Shown: positions 42,556 to 51,677 of the stretch, in pieces | Position numbering within the stretch: the first letter of the stretch is position 1 | Layout: every line of letters begins with the position of its first letter | NCBI GenBank assembly: GCA_910576125.1 | Contig: CAJTHM010000015.1 | Coordinates: forward strand, 80,928-144,927 | Length of the DNA: 64,000 nt | Origin: Lachnospiraceae bacterium | Lineage (GTDB): Bacteria; Bacillota; Clostridia; Lachnospirales; Lachnospiraceae | Reading direction: 5' to 3' | Made by a program: the position numbers and the translations under genes | Notes under the pieces: generated by a model | The model's input: only the letters and a program-made list of their open reading frames with translations | What the model was told of the DNA's origin: nothing | The model's database searches: none

Positions 42556-43839
42556 ATGAAGACAGCTTTTACGAATCTGGTTCTCCTCGACGGCAGCGAG
42601 AATATGATTCCCCGGCGGGACTGTGCCGTTCTTGTGGACGGAGACAAAATCACAGCAATCCTGCCCCAAAAGGAATGTGATTTCACAGACTTTGAGGTTG
42701 TGGATCTGCAAGGCCGGTATCTGATGCCCGGCCTGATCAATCTGCATGTCCATATCCCGGCGAGCGGGAAACCCGTCAAAAAGCCCATGGATGCCAAAAA
42801 GAGCGTGAAGCTGGCCACCTCCAACGCCCTGACCCGCAAGTACATCGAGCACATGTACAAGGTCTATTGCCGCACGGAGCTTTTCAGCGGCGTCACCACT
42901 TTCCGCTCTGTGGGCGGCATAGAGAATTACGACACCCGGATCCGCGACCTGATCAATGCAGGCAAGACCCCGGGCCCCCGCATTCTGGCAGGCAACATGG
43001 CGGTATCCGTGCCGGAGGGGCATATGGCAGGCTCTCTGGCCTATGAGGCCACCACTCCCGAAGAGGCGGCCATGTATGTCCGCAGAATCGCCGGGGACAA
43101 GCCTGACCTGATAAAGCTCATGATTACAGGCGGCGTGCTGGATGCCGCCGTAAAGGGAGAGCCTGGCGTCCTGAAGATGTCTCCGGCACTGGTAAAGAGC
43201 GCCTGTGAGGAAGCGCATAAGCTGGGGCTTCCCGTGGCCGCTCATGTGGAGAGCCCGGAGGGCCTCCGCACAGCGCTGGAAAACGGCGTGGACACCATCG
43301 AGCACGGTGCAAAGCCGGATGCGGAAATCCTGCGCCTGTTCCAGAAGACAGGCGCGGTCCATGTGGCCACCCTCTCCCCCGCTCTGCCCTATGCCCTCTT
43401 TGACCCGGAGGTCAGCCATGTAAGCGAAACGGAACGGTACAATGGGGAAATCGTCTTCAAGGGAATCGTGGAATGCGCGAAGCAATGCCTGGCAAACGAC
43501 ATTCCGGTAGGTCTGGGCACGGATACCGGATGTCCTTATGTGACCCATTACGGCATGTGGCGGGAACTGCAGTACTTCCATAAATGCTGCGGCGTCCCAA
43601 ACTCCTTTGCGCTGTATACCGCCACAAAGCGCAACGCGGAAATCGCAGGCATCGGGGATGTGACAGGAAGCATTGAGACCGGCAAATCCGCCGACTTCAT
43701 CGTCTGCGAAAAGAATCCTCTGGATGACCTGACTGCCCTGCGCGATTTAAGCATGGTGGTGGCCCGGGGCGAGATTTTCCGTGATCCTAAAGTGAAGAAG
43801 ATGCCGGAGGTGGAGGCAGAGCTGGATAAATTCATGTAA
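42556..43839 (+). CDS. Metal-dependent amidohydrolase
   Basis: 427 residues from the ATG at 42556 with AGGAGG upstream. The fold is a TIM-barrel amidohydrolase: HVH in PGLINLHVHI (about 63-66), a possible carbamylated Lys in DLIKLMITGG (about 185), His in PVAAHVES (about 229) and TIEHG (about 250), and the catalytic Asp in GLGTDTG (about 322). The C-terminal ADFIVCEKNPLDDL belongs to the beta-sandwich domain. It most resembles imidazolonepropionase-like and prolidase-like amidohydrolases. The substrate is unknown. Confidence 0.85.
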   Translation: MKTAFTNLVLLDGSENMIPRRDCAVLVDGDKITAILPQKECDFTDFEVVDLQGRYLMPGLINLHVHIPASGKPVKKPMDAKKSVKLATSNALTRKYIEHMYKVYCRTELFSGVTTFRSVGGIENYDTRIRDLINAGKTPGPRILAGNMAVSVPEGHMAGSLAYEATTPEEAAMYVRRIAGDKPDLIKLMITGGVLDAAVKGEPGVLKMSPALVKSACEEAHKLGLPVAAHVESPEGLRTALENGVDTIEHGAKPDAEILRLFQKTGAVHVATLSPALPYALFDPEVSHVSETERYNGEIVFKGIVECAKQCLANDIPVGLGTDTGCPYVTHYGMWRELQYFHKCCGVPNSFALYTATKRNAEIAGIGDVTGSIETGKSADFIVCEKNPLDDLTALRDLSMVVARGEIFRDPKVKKMPEVEAELDKFM

Positions 43840-43928
43840 AATGCACAGGCATCGGAAATCCTGTCCGTAGCGGTGTGAAATCAGTGGATGGATATACAGA
43901 TTATAATCGGCTTTAAATCCCATTTTTT

Positions 43929-45290
43929 CTATATCGCCTGACACGCAAAGGGTTTCTGGGAAAGCCCGACGACACATGTATTGTCCGTCTGTATACCGCT
44001 CATTTCAATTTCGCCTTCTTTCTGCCAGGTGAGTATCAGGGGTTCCGATTCATTATTTTTCAGCACAAGATTTTTGAGCACTATTTTTTTATAATGATTT
44101 GCCTGCATGAGCGGCTCTTTCTGTGCCCCATCCCGAAAAGATATCTCCGAGTTAGTTATCTCTAATTCCAATGGGACCTCTTTCGATCCATATGCAGTAC
44201 TCGTCATGCCTATATTCGTCGCTTTAATATTATGTAATTGCAGGGATTTCAAAGGCCGGTTCTTCTGCCATGTCTCATTGCCAGAAAAATTATAATGCAA
44301 TAAGCGATCCGCACCATCAATCTCACAGTCAGACAGAATGATGTTTCCCGGCTGCAACTCAATCGGAAAAGAGAAATCTGCAAAATAAGTGAATGCACTC
44401 AGCATATTCTTACGCTTTCCCTCAGAAGACGCTGCCGCTCCACGCCTTTTTTCCTCCAGAGTCAGACTTCCCCGGAAGAAGTAACGGCATGGTCCGAACA
44501 TTTTACATTTTTCCACCAATACATTCGTACCGCCGAACCGCAGCGCGCTGCAGGCGGAATTCATGATGCATTCCCCCACGTACACATTCAGGTTTGCAGT
44601 CCCTGCTACACAGTCATCTCCTGTATAAAATCCGCACTGTGTGACGCGGACATTTTTGCAGGATTTCAAATGGATTCCGTCATGGCCTGCCAGGACAGTC
44701 ACATTACCCACAGCTACATTCTCACAGCAGAAAATCGCATGGGCCCAATTGCCGCTATTTTGAATCGTATAGCCGCTCAGCCTGACATTCCCGCAATGCC
44801 ACAGGCTGATTCCGTGAGGCCCGCGATAGTATTCCTCTCCTTGCTCATCATAACAATCACTGCCGTCGATAACAGCTCCCTCTTCCCCGATGACTCCTGT
44901 ATTCTGCGCCCGATACGCGCGAATCAGAGCATTGTTCCAGCGGCTTCCCGGCCTGGATGCAACAGATACCCTGCCCGGCGTGCCGGCCGGCGTCCATGCC
45001 GCCTCCACGAGGTCTTCTTCCTCAAAGGGCTCTATCCTATCCTCCCTGTATGCGCAGTAGTCCTGCGGGGCGCGAGTGCCTTTCAGACGGGCCCCTCCCA
45101 GCAGGCGCAGATAGACATCGCTTCTGAGCCGTATTCCTCCTGTAATGAATTCTCCAGCCGGTATCACCACGATTCCCCCGCCGCGCTCATAGCAAAAATC
45201 GATGGCCGCCTGAATGGCTTTAGTCTGTACACAGGATTCATTGACTTTCAGTCCAAACTCGCATGCGGATATTTCATATTTTAATGACAT
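43929..45290 (-). CDS. GH28-like glycoside hydrolase with right-handed beta-helix
   Basis: 453 residues without a signal peptide, so a cytoplasmic enzyme. The N-terminal TKAIQAAIDFCYERGGGIVVIPAGEFITGGIRLRS (about 23-57) is typical of pectin-active beta-helix hydrolases. The core repeats include NWAHAIFCCENVAVGNVTVLAGHDGIHLKSCKNV (about 181-214) and the acidic pair in TGDDCVAG (about 222-229), which align with the GH28 active-site region, though the classic NTD and HG motifs are altered. It is the last gene of the transporter-regulator operon. Probable substrates are galacturonate- or rhamnose-containing oligosaccharides. Confidence 0.8.
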   Translation of the reverse strand: MSLKYEISACEFGLKVNESCVQTKAIQAAIDFCYERGGGIVVIPAGEFITGGIRLRSDVYLRLLGGARLKGTRAPQDYCAYREDRIEPFEEEDLVEAAWTPAGTPGRVSVASRPGSRWNNALIRAYRAQNTGVIGEEGAVIDGSDCYDEQGEEYYRGPHGISLWHCGNVRLSGYTIQNSGNWAHAIFCCENVAVGNVTVLAGHDGIHLKSCKNVRVTQCGFYTGDDCVAGTANLNVYVGECIMNSACSALRFGGTNVLVEKCKMFGPCRYFFRGSLTLEEKRRGAAASSEGKRKNMLSAFTYFADFSFPIELQPGNIILSDCEIDGADRLLHYNFSGNETWQKNRPLKSLQLHNIKATNIGMTSTAYGSKEVPLELEITNSEISFRDGAQKEPLMQANHYKKIVLKNLVLKNNESEPLILTWQKEGEIEMSGIQTDNTCVVGLSQKPFACQAI

Positions 45291-45318
45291 TTTCTCCCTC
45301 CCGTCCTATCTCTAAAGT

Positions 45319-47556
45319 TCAGTCTGCACTGTCTGCAAATCCGCTGGCGCGGTACTCACCGGGGGACATGCCCCTGATTTTTTTAAATGCTCTCCGAAAG
45401 CTTACATCTGAGGAATATCCTACCGCTTCCGCGATATCACTGATTTTCATATCTGTATTTTTAATCAGCTTACATGCCCTCTCCATGCGCCGTTTCTCAA
45501 TCACTACAGAAACCGGCTCTCCGTACTGACTGCTGAACAGATTGGATATATAATTCTCATGAAGCCCCAATGCCTGAGAAATCTGCTTTAAAGACAGCAT
45601 ATTGTCACAGTAGTTCTCATTGATATATTGCATGATCTTAAGTGCCGTATGTTGTTTCGCGTCATTCTTTCTGCTCACGATGCTCTCTGTGATGATATCC
45701 ACCGTCTCTAAAACAAGCTGGAAAAAGCTCATGCTGCTCTTCTTGCTCTGCATCATATCCAGTCTGTCTTCGATGGAAATCTCATATTTTCCTGCCAGCA
45801 GAATCAACAAATCCCGAAGCTTTCCCTCTATGGCTTCCGAAGCGCTGGCCGTCAGAATCCTTTCATTCTCCTCAAAATTTTCCCTGTATATCTTCCGGAT
45901 GAGCCCTCTCGCCTCCGCTCCTTTGCCCGCGATCACATAGTCGCTTATCATCTCATCGTACTCTTTCGGATAAAAGTAAACATCCTCCAGCTGCACCAGT
46001 TCCGAATACAGGTGTACATTTTTTCCGGAACTCTCCCGGTACCGCAGCACCGCTCTTGCCTGTTGATAGGACTCGCTTATCTGGTATATGGAATCCACCA
46101 TATTTCCCACGCCGATTTCCATATCGATTTTATAGCAATACGCAATTTCCACATTCATCCTGGAAACGATATCCTCTGCCACACCTTTCAAATCCCTGCC
46201 ATCCATATACAGCACGCAGATTGTCTCTCTGGAAGAAGTGTCAAAAACTTCAAATTTTCTTTCTATGATTTCCTCCAGAAAACTTTTCGTAAAATCCTTT
46301 ACCGTAATGTTCTCGGAAACAAAAGTCCGATAAGACACGCCCTTGTATCTGATGCACAGAACCGCGCACTTCCCATCCAGCAGCGATTCCCTGCCAAGCG
46401 CCTTTGAACTCTCTTCCGGACCTTCATAAGTATTGCGAATCAGCTTATCAAGCACTTCATATTTGCGAGCATCTTTCAGTCTGAGCGTGTCCTCTTTCAT
46501 TCTGTCATTCTCGGCAATGAGATTGCCCGCATATTCCTTTATCACCTTATATCCTACAATACTGTCTTCCTCTTTCCGAAACAGCGCCAGTATCTCCTGA
46601 ATCTCCCTGTGATTACGAAAGGTAAAGTACGCGCAGAGCATCGCGCTGACCACCAGCGATACCCCCATCAAAAACCATACATACCATGTGCTTGCATCAA
46701 TGCCGCCTCTCACGCTGAAATTTGACAGACCGATTTTCATCTTCCACAACCTGTCGCCGGACTGCCAGACCATCCCATATACTTTCTGCCTATCCATCTC
46801 CAGGATCCGCAGGCCCCCTGTACTATCATCCGGGAACATCTCTTCATACTGATTTCCATTTCCGTAAATCAGATTCCCCTGATAGTCATACAGATACAGT
46901 TCGTCTCCTTCCTCCAGAACATCAAGCAGATCATCCAGAATCTCCTCTGTCTCCATGGACAGCACTAGCTGAAGCTGATTGTTGCTGATCTGAAAAGGCA
47001 GCATCAACCTATATTCAATCACTTCCGTAGCTTTTTGATACAGTTCCACTTTCATGCTGGGACTGAACTCATATCCTTTTGAAAAGGCATCTAACCGCTC
47101 CACGCCCTCTGTCGGCAGATAGCCATCCAGCAAGTATGCGAACCTGAAATAATCCGACGCATTACTGTAGACCGTTCTGGGAGTAATGATTCGATGATTG
47201 CTTTTGTCATACAGATACATAATCGCCACATCGCTGTTGGTCAGGAAATTACTGAGCAATTCCATGATTTCCATGTTGTCCACCAGGGAGAGCTCCTCCC
47301 CCTTTAAGCTCTTATAGACATAACGCACTATGATATCATTTTCTTCAATCATATAGGATAAAGTTTTTACATTGCTTATCTTTGAATAGAATCTTTCAAC
47401 TGCGGATTCAATATTTTTCTGTTTGTCTGTCACGATTTTTTCCAGATAAGCATCTGTGACCATTTTTCCCAGCCAAAAAACCGCAATAATCGGCAAAAAA
47501 ACTGTAAACATGTACGGCAGTGCCAGCACAAATATAGACCTTGCTCTCTTCCTCAT
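45319..47556 (-). CDS. Transmembrane AraC-type regulator with extracellular sensor domain
   Basis: 745 residues from the ATG at 47556 (GGAAG upstream); a longer frame starts with TTG and overlaps the preceding gene. Membrane span 1 is at about 9-28, a Cache-like extracellular sensor at about 30-290, span 2 at about 298-320 (WFLMGVSLVVSAMLCAYFTF), then a GGDEF-like degenerate middle region and a C-terminal AraC helix-turn-helix (about 640-740: LSLKQISQALGLHENYISNLF, DIAEAVGYSSDVSFRRAFKK). It senses a sugar outside and directly activates its own operon, in place of a kinase-regulator pair. It lies between the binding protein and GH28 genes. Confidence 0.9.
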   Translation of the reverse strand: MRKRARSIFVLALPYMFTVFLPIIAVFWLGKMVTDAYLEKIVTDKQKNIESAVERFYSKISNVKTLSYMIEENDIIVRYVYKSLKGEELSLVDNMEIMELLSNFLTNSDVAIMYLYDKSNHRIITPRTVYSNASDYFRFAYLLDGYLPTEGVERLDAFSKGYEFSPSMKVELYQKATEVIEYRLMLPFQISNNQLQLVLSMETEEILDDLLDVLEEGDELYLYDYQGNLIYGNGNQYEEMFPDDSTGGLRILEMDRQKVYGMVWQSGDRLWKMKIGLSNFSVRGGIDASTWYVWFLMGVSLVVSAMLCAYFTFRNHREIQEILALFRKEEDSIVGYKVIKEYAGNLIAENDRMKEDTLRLKDARKYEVLDKLIRNTYEGPEESSKALGRESLLDGKCAVLCIRYKGVSYRTFVSENITVKDFTKSFLEEIIERKFEVFDTSSRETICVLYMDGRDLKGVAEDIVSRMNVEIAYCYKIDMEIGVGNMVDSIYQISESYQQARAVLRYRESSGKNVHLYSELVQLEDVYFYPKEYDEMISDYVIAGKGAEARGLIRKIYRENFEENERILTASASEAIEGKLRDLLILLAGKYEISIEDRLDMMQSKKSSMSFFQLVLETVDIITESIVSRKNDAKQHTALKIMQYINENYCDNMLSLKQISQALGLHENYISNLFSSQYGEPVSVVIEKRRMERACKLIKNTDMKISDIAEAVGYSSDVSFRRAFKKIRGMSPGEYRASGFADSAD

Positions 47557-47644
47557 CCTTCTCTTCCTGTCCAAAAGCAGGGGAAGCAGCTCTGCCGTAC
47601 TTCCCCTGTCTCTGACCATAAGGCAAATATATACTCCTGGCTTC

Positions 47645-49444
47645 TTAATCAAAATAGCCGCTCAGGAAAGTGCTATATGCCTTTCGGTTAATCTCCAGCA
47701 AATCCTCAATGTTCATGCCCTTAAGTTCTTCCTGGAACGCATCAATTTCATTCAGCGGGCGAAGTCCGCTGGCAAACTTTGCAGACTCGGCATCAATGTG
47801 ATTGTCGGTCACGGAACTGATATCGGAAAGCCGTATGGCATCCTCTTCATCCACGAAAGCAGCCGGAAGACGGATTGCCGTCAGATAAGGTTCTACCGCA
47901 TCGGCGCTGACAAGACGCCAGTGCCCATCTGCATTGTCATGAGTATAGTTGGTCATGGCCTTTCCGTTGATTGCCTGTCCAGTAATCACATCCGTGATAC
48001 TGTAATCCGAAGCCTGGGTCGGATATCCGCCCAATTCTCTGGCATATTCCCTGCCGCGTACCATATACCCTACATAATCCCAGGAATAGATATACTGACG
48101 CGCATAATCCTGAAACACCGGGAACTTGCCTTCCTCAACAAGCTTCGTCGTGATTGTACCATCCTCTTTTACCGTAAAACCGTCTACCAGTCCAAGGGGA
48201 TCCTGCCCCTCCTGGGGGCCATAGTTGTACAGCATGGCTCCCTCGGGACTGTATAAATAATCCATAATCAAAGCCAGCAGCTCCGGGTGCTCCGTGCCGG
48301 CTGATGCCCAAGTCAGCGCACCGTATGTGTTGCCTAAGGAAATCGCGATTTCATCGGTGTCTCCAATCGGGAAAGGCGGGATTTCGACCCACTCGGCGTA
48401 ATCCGGCGTATTTCCTAACGTCCAGTCGCATAGCACGCCGCAGACGCCAGCCTGGGCCAGACCAGTCGCCGTAGTAGAATCCATGGTAAAATAATCAGGA
48501 GAAATCAGTCCTTCGCTGTAGCATGTATTCAAGATTTCCATGAATACCTTATACTGCTCTGTGTAAGCAGGCACTACGATTTCACCGTCCTTGATGGCCA
48601 CACTGTTTCCGTACTTGGACAAATCATTGCCGTAAAATCCCAGACATGTCCACAAAAACTTTTCAAAAAAATTGGCATTCTCTATCAGAGGTATTACTTC
48701 ATCACCGTTTTCCAGCGTAATCTTCTCCTTGAAAGCGCGAAGCATATCAAGAAATTCTTCGATATTCGCAGGAATCTCCAAATCACATTGCTTTAACCAT
48801 GTGGAATTGACGTAGCAGCGGTCGACCATGCCGAAAGTCAGCATAGGGCCGCCGACCTGACGCATGGAGAGATAGGGCAGCCCATAGATGCCTCCGTCAA
48901 TACAGATATTTGCATCCAGCGCACTGGCATCAGCCTGAAAGGCACTGTGCAGATTCGGCATCGTCTCCTCATTGATGTACGGAGTCCAGTCAAGAATGAT
49001 GTGTTCCGTCGCGCCATATTTCACCATATTCGTCGCATTAATTCCCGCCCCCCATACAAGGTCAGGCAAAGAATTCGTGTTCAGCATCAACTGGATAGCT
49101 GTCTCCGGCTCTTCTGTCTGCTGCACATCGATAGTCACATCATAACCCTGTTCACTCAGCCAATATTCAAGATATTTAAAGAACCAGAGCTCATCTGCCC
49201 CATTTGTGGTACCCTCATGACGGCAGGTCAGGATGCTGACTGTCACAGGTTCTGTCACGATCGGAGTTTTAGAAGTTCCCTCCCCGGAAGACGGCTCCTG
49301 TTCCCGGGACTGCTCCTGAGACGACTCATCCTGCTGAGAACTCTGCTGTGTCTGCCCACTGCCCTGCCCGTCATTTTGTCCACATCCTGTCAGACAGCCT
49401 GCCACAAGCATGGCTGCAAGCAATATCGCCAAACAACGTTTCAT
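47645..49444 (-). CDS. Solute-binding lipoprotein of the LplA type
   Basis: 599 residues from the ATG at 49444 with GGAGG upstream; an ATG five codons earlier is less well placed. The lipobox LTGC puts the lipid-modified Cys at about residue 21. A Gln/Ser-rich linker (about 24-60) precedes the two-lobed binding domain. The C-terminal NRKAYSTFLSGYFD is family-typical. It captures an oligosaccharide for the two permeases encoded just upstream. The length of about 600 residues is common for LplA/YtcQ proteins of plant-glycan loci. Confidence 0.9.
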   Translation of the reverse strand: MKRCLAILLAAMLVAGCLTGCGQNDGQGSGQTQQSSQQDESSQEQSREQEPSSGEGTSKTPIVTEPVTVSILTCRHEGTTNGADELWFFKYLEYWLSEQGYDVTIDVQQTEEPETAIQLMLNTNSLPDLVWGAGINATNMVKYGATEHIILDWTPYINEETMPNLHSAFQADASALDANICIDGGIYGLPYLSMRQVGGPMLTFGMVDRCYVNSTWLKQCDLEIPANIEEFLDMLRAFKEKITLENGDEVIPLIENANFFEKFLWTCLGFYGNDLSKYGNSVAIKDGEIVVPAYTEQYKVFMEILNTCYSEGLISPDYFTMDSTTATGLAQAGVCGVLCDWTLGNTPDYAEWVEIPPFPIGDTDEIAISLGNTYGALTWASAGTEHPELLALIMDYLYSPEGAMLYNYGPQEGQDPLGLVDGFTVKEDGTITTKLVEEGKFPVFQDYARQYIYSWDYVGYMVRGREYARELGGYPTQASDYSITDVITGQAINGKAMTNYTHDNADGHWRLVSADAVEPYLTAIRLPAAFVDEEDAIRLSDISSVTDNHIDAESAKFASGLRPLNEIDAFQEELKGMNIEDLLEINRKAYSTFLSGYFD

Positions 49445-49568
49445 TTTCGCTTCCTCCATTTTGCCGCACGAACGGCATATTTAAATGATTAGAGTTTACA
49501 GTTTCATTTATTTTGGCATTCCCCGCGCGCTTAGAGAATTCAAAATACACATTTAAGGAACTTTTCAT

Positions 49569-50525
49569 TCATCCTTTTAAGGAGCCTATCATGATTCCTT
49601 TTACAAAAAACTTCTGGACAAAAGGATAGATGGCAAGCATCGGCGCACTGGCAATAAAGACAAGGGAAAATTTCATCGTCAGCGCCATATAAGCTTGTTT
49701 CGCAGCATTCTCTATCGTCTCCGCGGTGGCATCACTGGCCTGCAGGGCGTCTTGGTAAGCTGATTCATTTAAAATCAGTATATTCCGCAGCACTACCTGC
49801 AGCGGCTGCAGCTTTGTATCCCTGATATAAACCATGGCAGAAAAATAGCTGCTCCAATGTTCCACTGCATAGTACAGTGCAATTACGGCAATAATAGGGC
49901 CGCTGAGCTGAAGTACGATTTTAAAGAAAATGCTGAATTCGCTGGCTCCGTCAATCCTGGCCGCCTCGTACAGCGTCTCCGGAATATTGTTCTGGAAATA
50001 GATACGCGTCACAATCATATTATAAACACTTAGTCCCGCCGGTATAATCAGGACCCACCGGGTATTGATCAGGTTCAGATTAGTGTACAGAATATAACTG
50101 GGAATCAGTCCTCCTCCGAAATACATGGTAATCAGAAACAGAACCGTCAGGACGCCTCGTCCGTACATGCGCTTCTTACTAAGCGCGTATGCGGCAGGAA
50201 GTGTCAGGAACATATTGTACGCCGTACCCGCAATCGTATAAAACAAAGTGTTTCCATACCCTCTCCATATGCTCTTGTTCTGGAATACCAGTTCATATGC
50301 CGCCATGGTAAATCCTTTCGGAAACAGATTCACTTCGCCGCGGTATACGGAATGTGCGTCTGAAACCGATGCTATCACTGTAAAATACAACGGATAGAGA
50401 CATATCAGCGTAAGCGATATCAGGATTGCGTATACCGCAATCAAAAATATTTTGTCGCTCCTTGAATAATTTGACCACCTGGATTTCTTATGTATCGTTT
50501 CACTTTTCTTTCTCTTCATCATCAT
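49569..50525 (-). CDS. Carbohydrate ABC transporter permease, YtcP type
   Basis: 318 residues with six membrane spans, the first at about 27-50. Conserved features are MYFGGGLIPSYILY (about 139-152), the EAA loop LYEAARIDGASEF (about 187-199) and the end FVKGIMIGSLKG. It begins five bases after the LplB-type permease stop codon. It forms the importer channel with that subunit. Confidence 0.92.
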   Translation of the reverse strand: MMMKRKKSETIHKKSRWSNYSRSDKIFLIAVYAILISLTLICLYPLYFTVIASVSDAHSVYRGEVNLFPKGFTMAAYELVFQNKSIWRGYGNTLFYTIAGTAYNMFLTLPAAYALSKKRMYGRGVLTVLFLITMYFGGGLIPSYILYTNLNLINTRWVLIIPAGLSVYNMIVTRIYFQNNIPETLYEAARIDGASEFSIFFKIVLQLSGPIIAVIALYYAVEHWSSYFSAMVYIRDTKLQPLQVVLRNILILNESAYQDALQASDATAETIENAAKQAYMALTMKFSLVFIASAPMLAIYPFVQKFFVKGIMIGSLKG

Positions 50526-50530
50526 TTCTC

Positions 50531-51460
50531 CTAGAACAGGCTGACCTGTGATACTTTTTTTGAAATCTGGTTTGCAATCAGCATAACACAGATGTTGATT
50601 ATATTGTTGAACAGACCAATTGCCGAAGAATAACTGTACTGCCCCTGAAGCATACCGATTTCATATGTATAAGTCGATATTGTCGTAGAGACGTCAAGGT
50701 TCAAATCATTCTGGAGCAATAGAATCTTGGTGTACCCAAGACTCATAAGGTTTCCCACGCGCAGCAGGAAAGTAATGACAATCGTAGGCAGAATCCCGGG
50801 AATATTAATATGCCACAGGACCTGCAGCCTGCTGGCCCCATCAATCCTGGCCGCTTCTACCTCTTCCATGGAGATGGAAGACAGGGCCGATATATATAGG
50901 ATAGAGCTCCATCCGATACTCTGCCACAATCCGGAGAATACATAGATGGAAGGAAAAGCTTTCGGTATTCCCATGAAAGCGGTTCTCTCCCCGCCCAGTG
51001 CCGCTATCAGGTTATTGACAGGTCCGGAAGTTCTGTCAAGAAACAGAATCACCAGGGAGCACACTACCACCTCCGACAGGAAATGGGGCATATATGTAAT
51101 CATCTGTACCGACTTTTTAAAACGGAGATTTTTTACTTCATTCAGCAAAAGCGCAAAAATAATGGCACAGGGAAAAGTAGCCAGCGACAATGTAGTGATT
51201 GACAGCGTATTTTTAAGCAGCTTCCAAAAATTGGGATATTGTATAAAGCGTACAAAGTGGTCTAGTCCAACCCACGGACTTCCCCAAATACCTTTTGAAG
51301 CCCGGAAATCCTTAAACGCAATCTGTACTCCGTACATTGGCCCATACGAAAATATAATCAGCTGAATCAGAGCCGGAAGCAACAGCACGTACCACTGCCA
51401 GCTCTCCTTTAAGCGTTTGCGCACATACCCTTTTTTGTGTTTTGAATCTTTTCGCTTCAT
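50531..51460 (-). CDS. Sugar ABC transporter permease, LplB type
   Basis: 309 residues from the ATG at 51460 with GGAGG ten bases upstream; the frame stays open to 51532 across the promoter. Six membrane spans, FSYGPMYGVQIAFKDF (about 37-52), WVGLDHFVRFIQYPNFWKLLKNTL (about 63-86) and the EAA loop VEAARIDGASRLQ (about 202-214). It is the first gene of the five-gene operon. No ATPase gene is present, as usual for transporters that share an MsmX-type ATPase. Confidence 0.92.
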   Translation of the reverse strand: MKRKDSKHKKGYVRKRLKESWQWYVLLLPALIQLIIFSYGPMYGVQIAFKDFRASKGIWGSPWVGLDHFVRFIQYPNFWKLLKNTLSITTLSLATFPCAIIFALLLNEVKNLRFKKSVQMITYMPHFLSEVVVCSLVILFLDRTSGPVNNLIAALGGERTAFMGIPKAFPSIYVFSGLWQSIGWSSILYISALSSISMEEVEAARIDGASRLQVLWHINIPGILPTIVITFLLRVGNLMSLGYTKILLLQNDLNLDVSTTISTYTYEIGMLQGQYSYSSAIGLFNNIINICVMLIANQISKKVSQVSLF

Positions 51461-51496
51461 CACATACTTACCTCCGGCTTTCGCTCTTTTGGTAAA

Positions 51497-51525
51497 AGTA
51501 TAAGCACAAAAAAACCTATTCACAA
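51497..51525 (-). promoter_or_regulatory. Promoter of the LplB-YtcP-LplA-AraC-GH28 operon
   Basis: TTGTGA (51525-51520) and TATACT (51502-51497) on the minus strand with a 17-base spacer. Confidence 0.6.
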
Positions 51526-51537
51526 GGAACAATTCCT
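51525..51537. promoter_or_regulatory. Palindrome immediately upstream of the operon promoter
   Basis: AGGAA-CAA-TTCCT is perfectly symmetric and abuts the -35 box, a usual place for an activator site. The AraC-type protein of the operon is the natural candidate to bind it. Confidence 0.4.
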
Positions 51538-51591
51538 AAGATTTCATCATGCAAAAGATAAGCAATCGGCTAAAATCCAACAATAGTAAGG

Positions 51592-51615
51592 TTTTTGGAC
51601 TTTAACGTCCAAAAA
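51592..51615. promoter_or_regulatory. Inverted repeat between the guaB terminator and the sugar operon promoter
   Basis: TTTTTGGAC-TTTAAC-GTCCAAAAA, nine-base perfect arms. It lies about 65 bases upstream of the operon -35. It could act as a second terminator or as an operator. Confidence 0.4.
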
Positions 51616-51644
51616 AGGGAATGTCCGCCGGACATTCCCTTTTT
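51611..51644 (-). terminator. Terminator of guaB
   Basis: GGGAATGTCCG and CGGACATTCCC (51617-51639) are perfect 11-base arms around one base, with six T on the minus-strand 3' side. It is 34 bases after the guaB stop codon. The T-run on the other side would make it work in both directions. Confidence 0.85.
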
Positions 51645-51677
51645 CATGTATGGCTCATGCAAGCTCTCTTTTATCCT

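Noticed and set aside
51592..51644. The two adjacent inverted repeats, considered as one long structure
   Set aside because: They separate cleanly: the 11-base-arm hairpin with T-runs is the guaB terminator and the TTTTTGGAC repeat is a distinct element.
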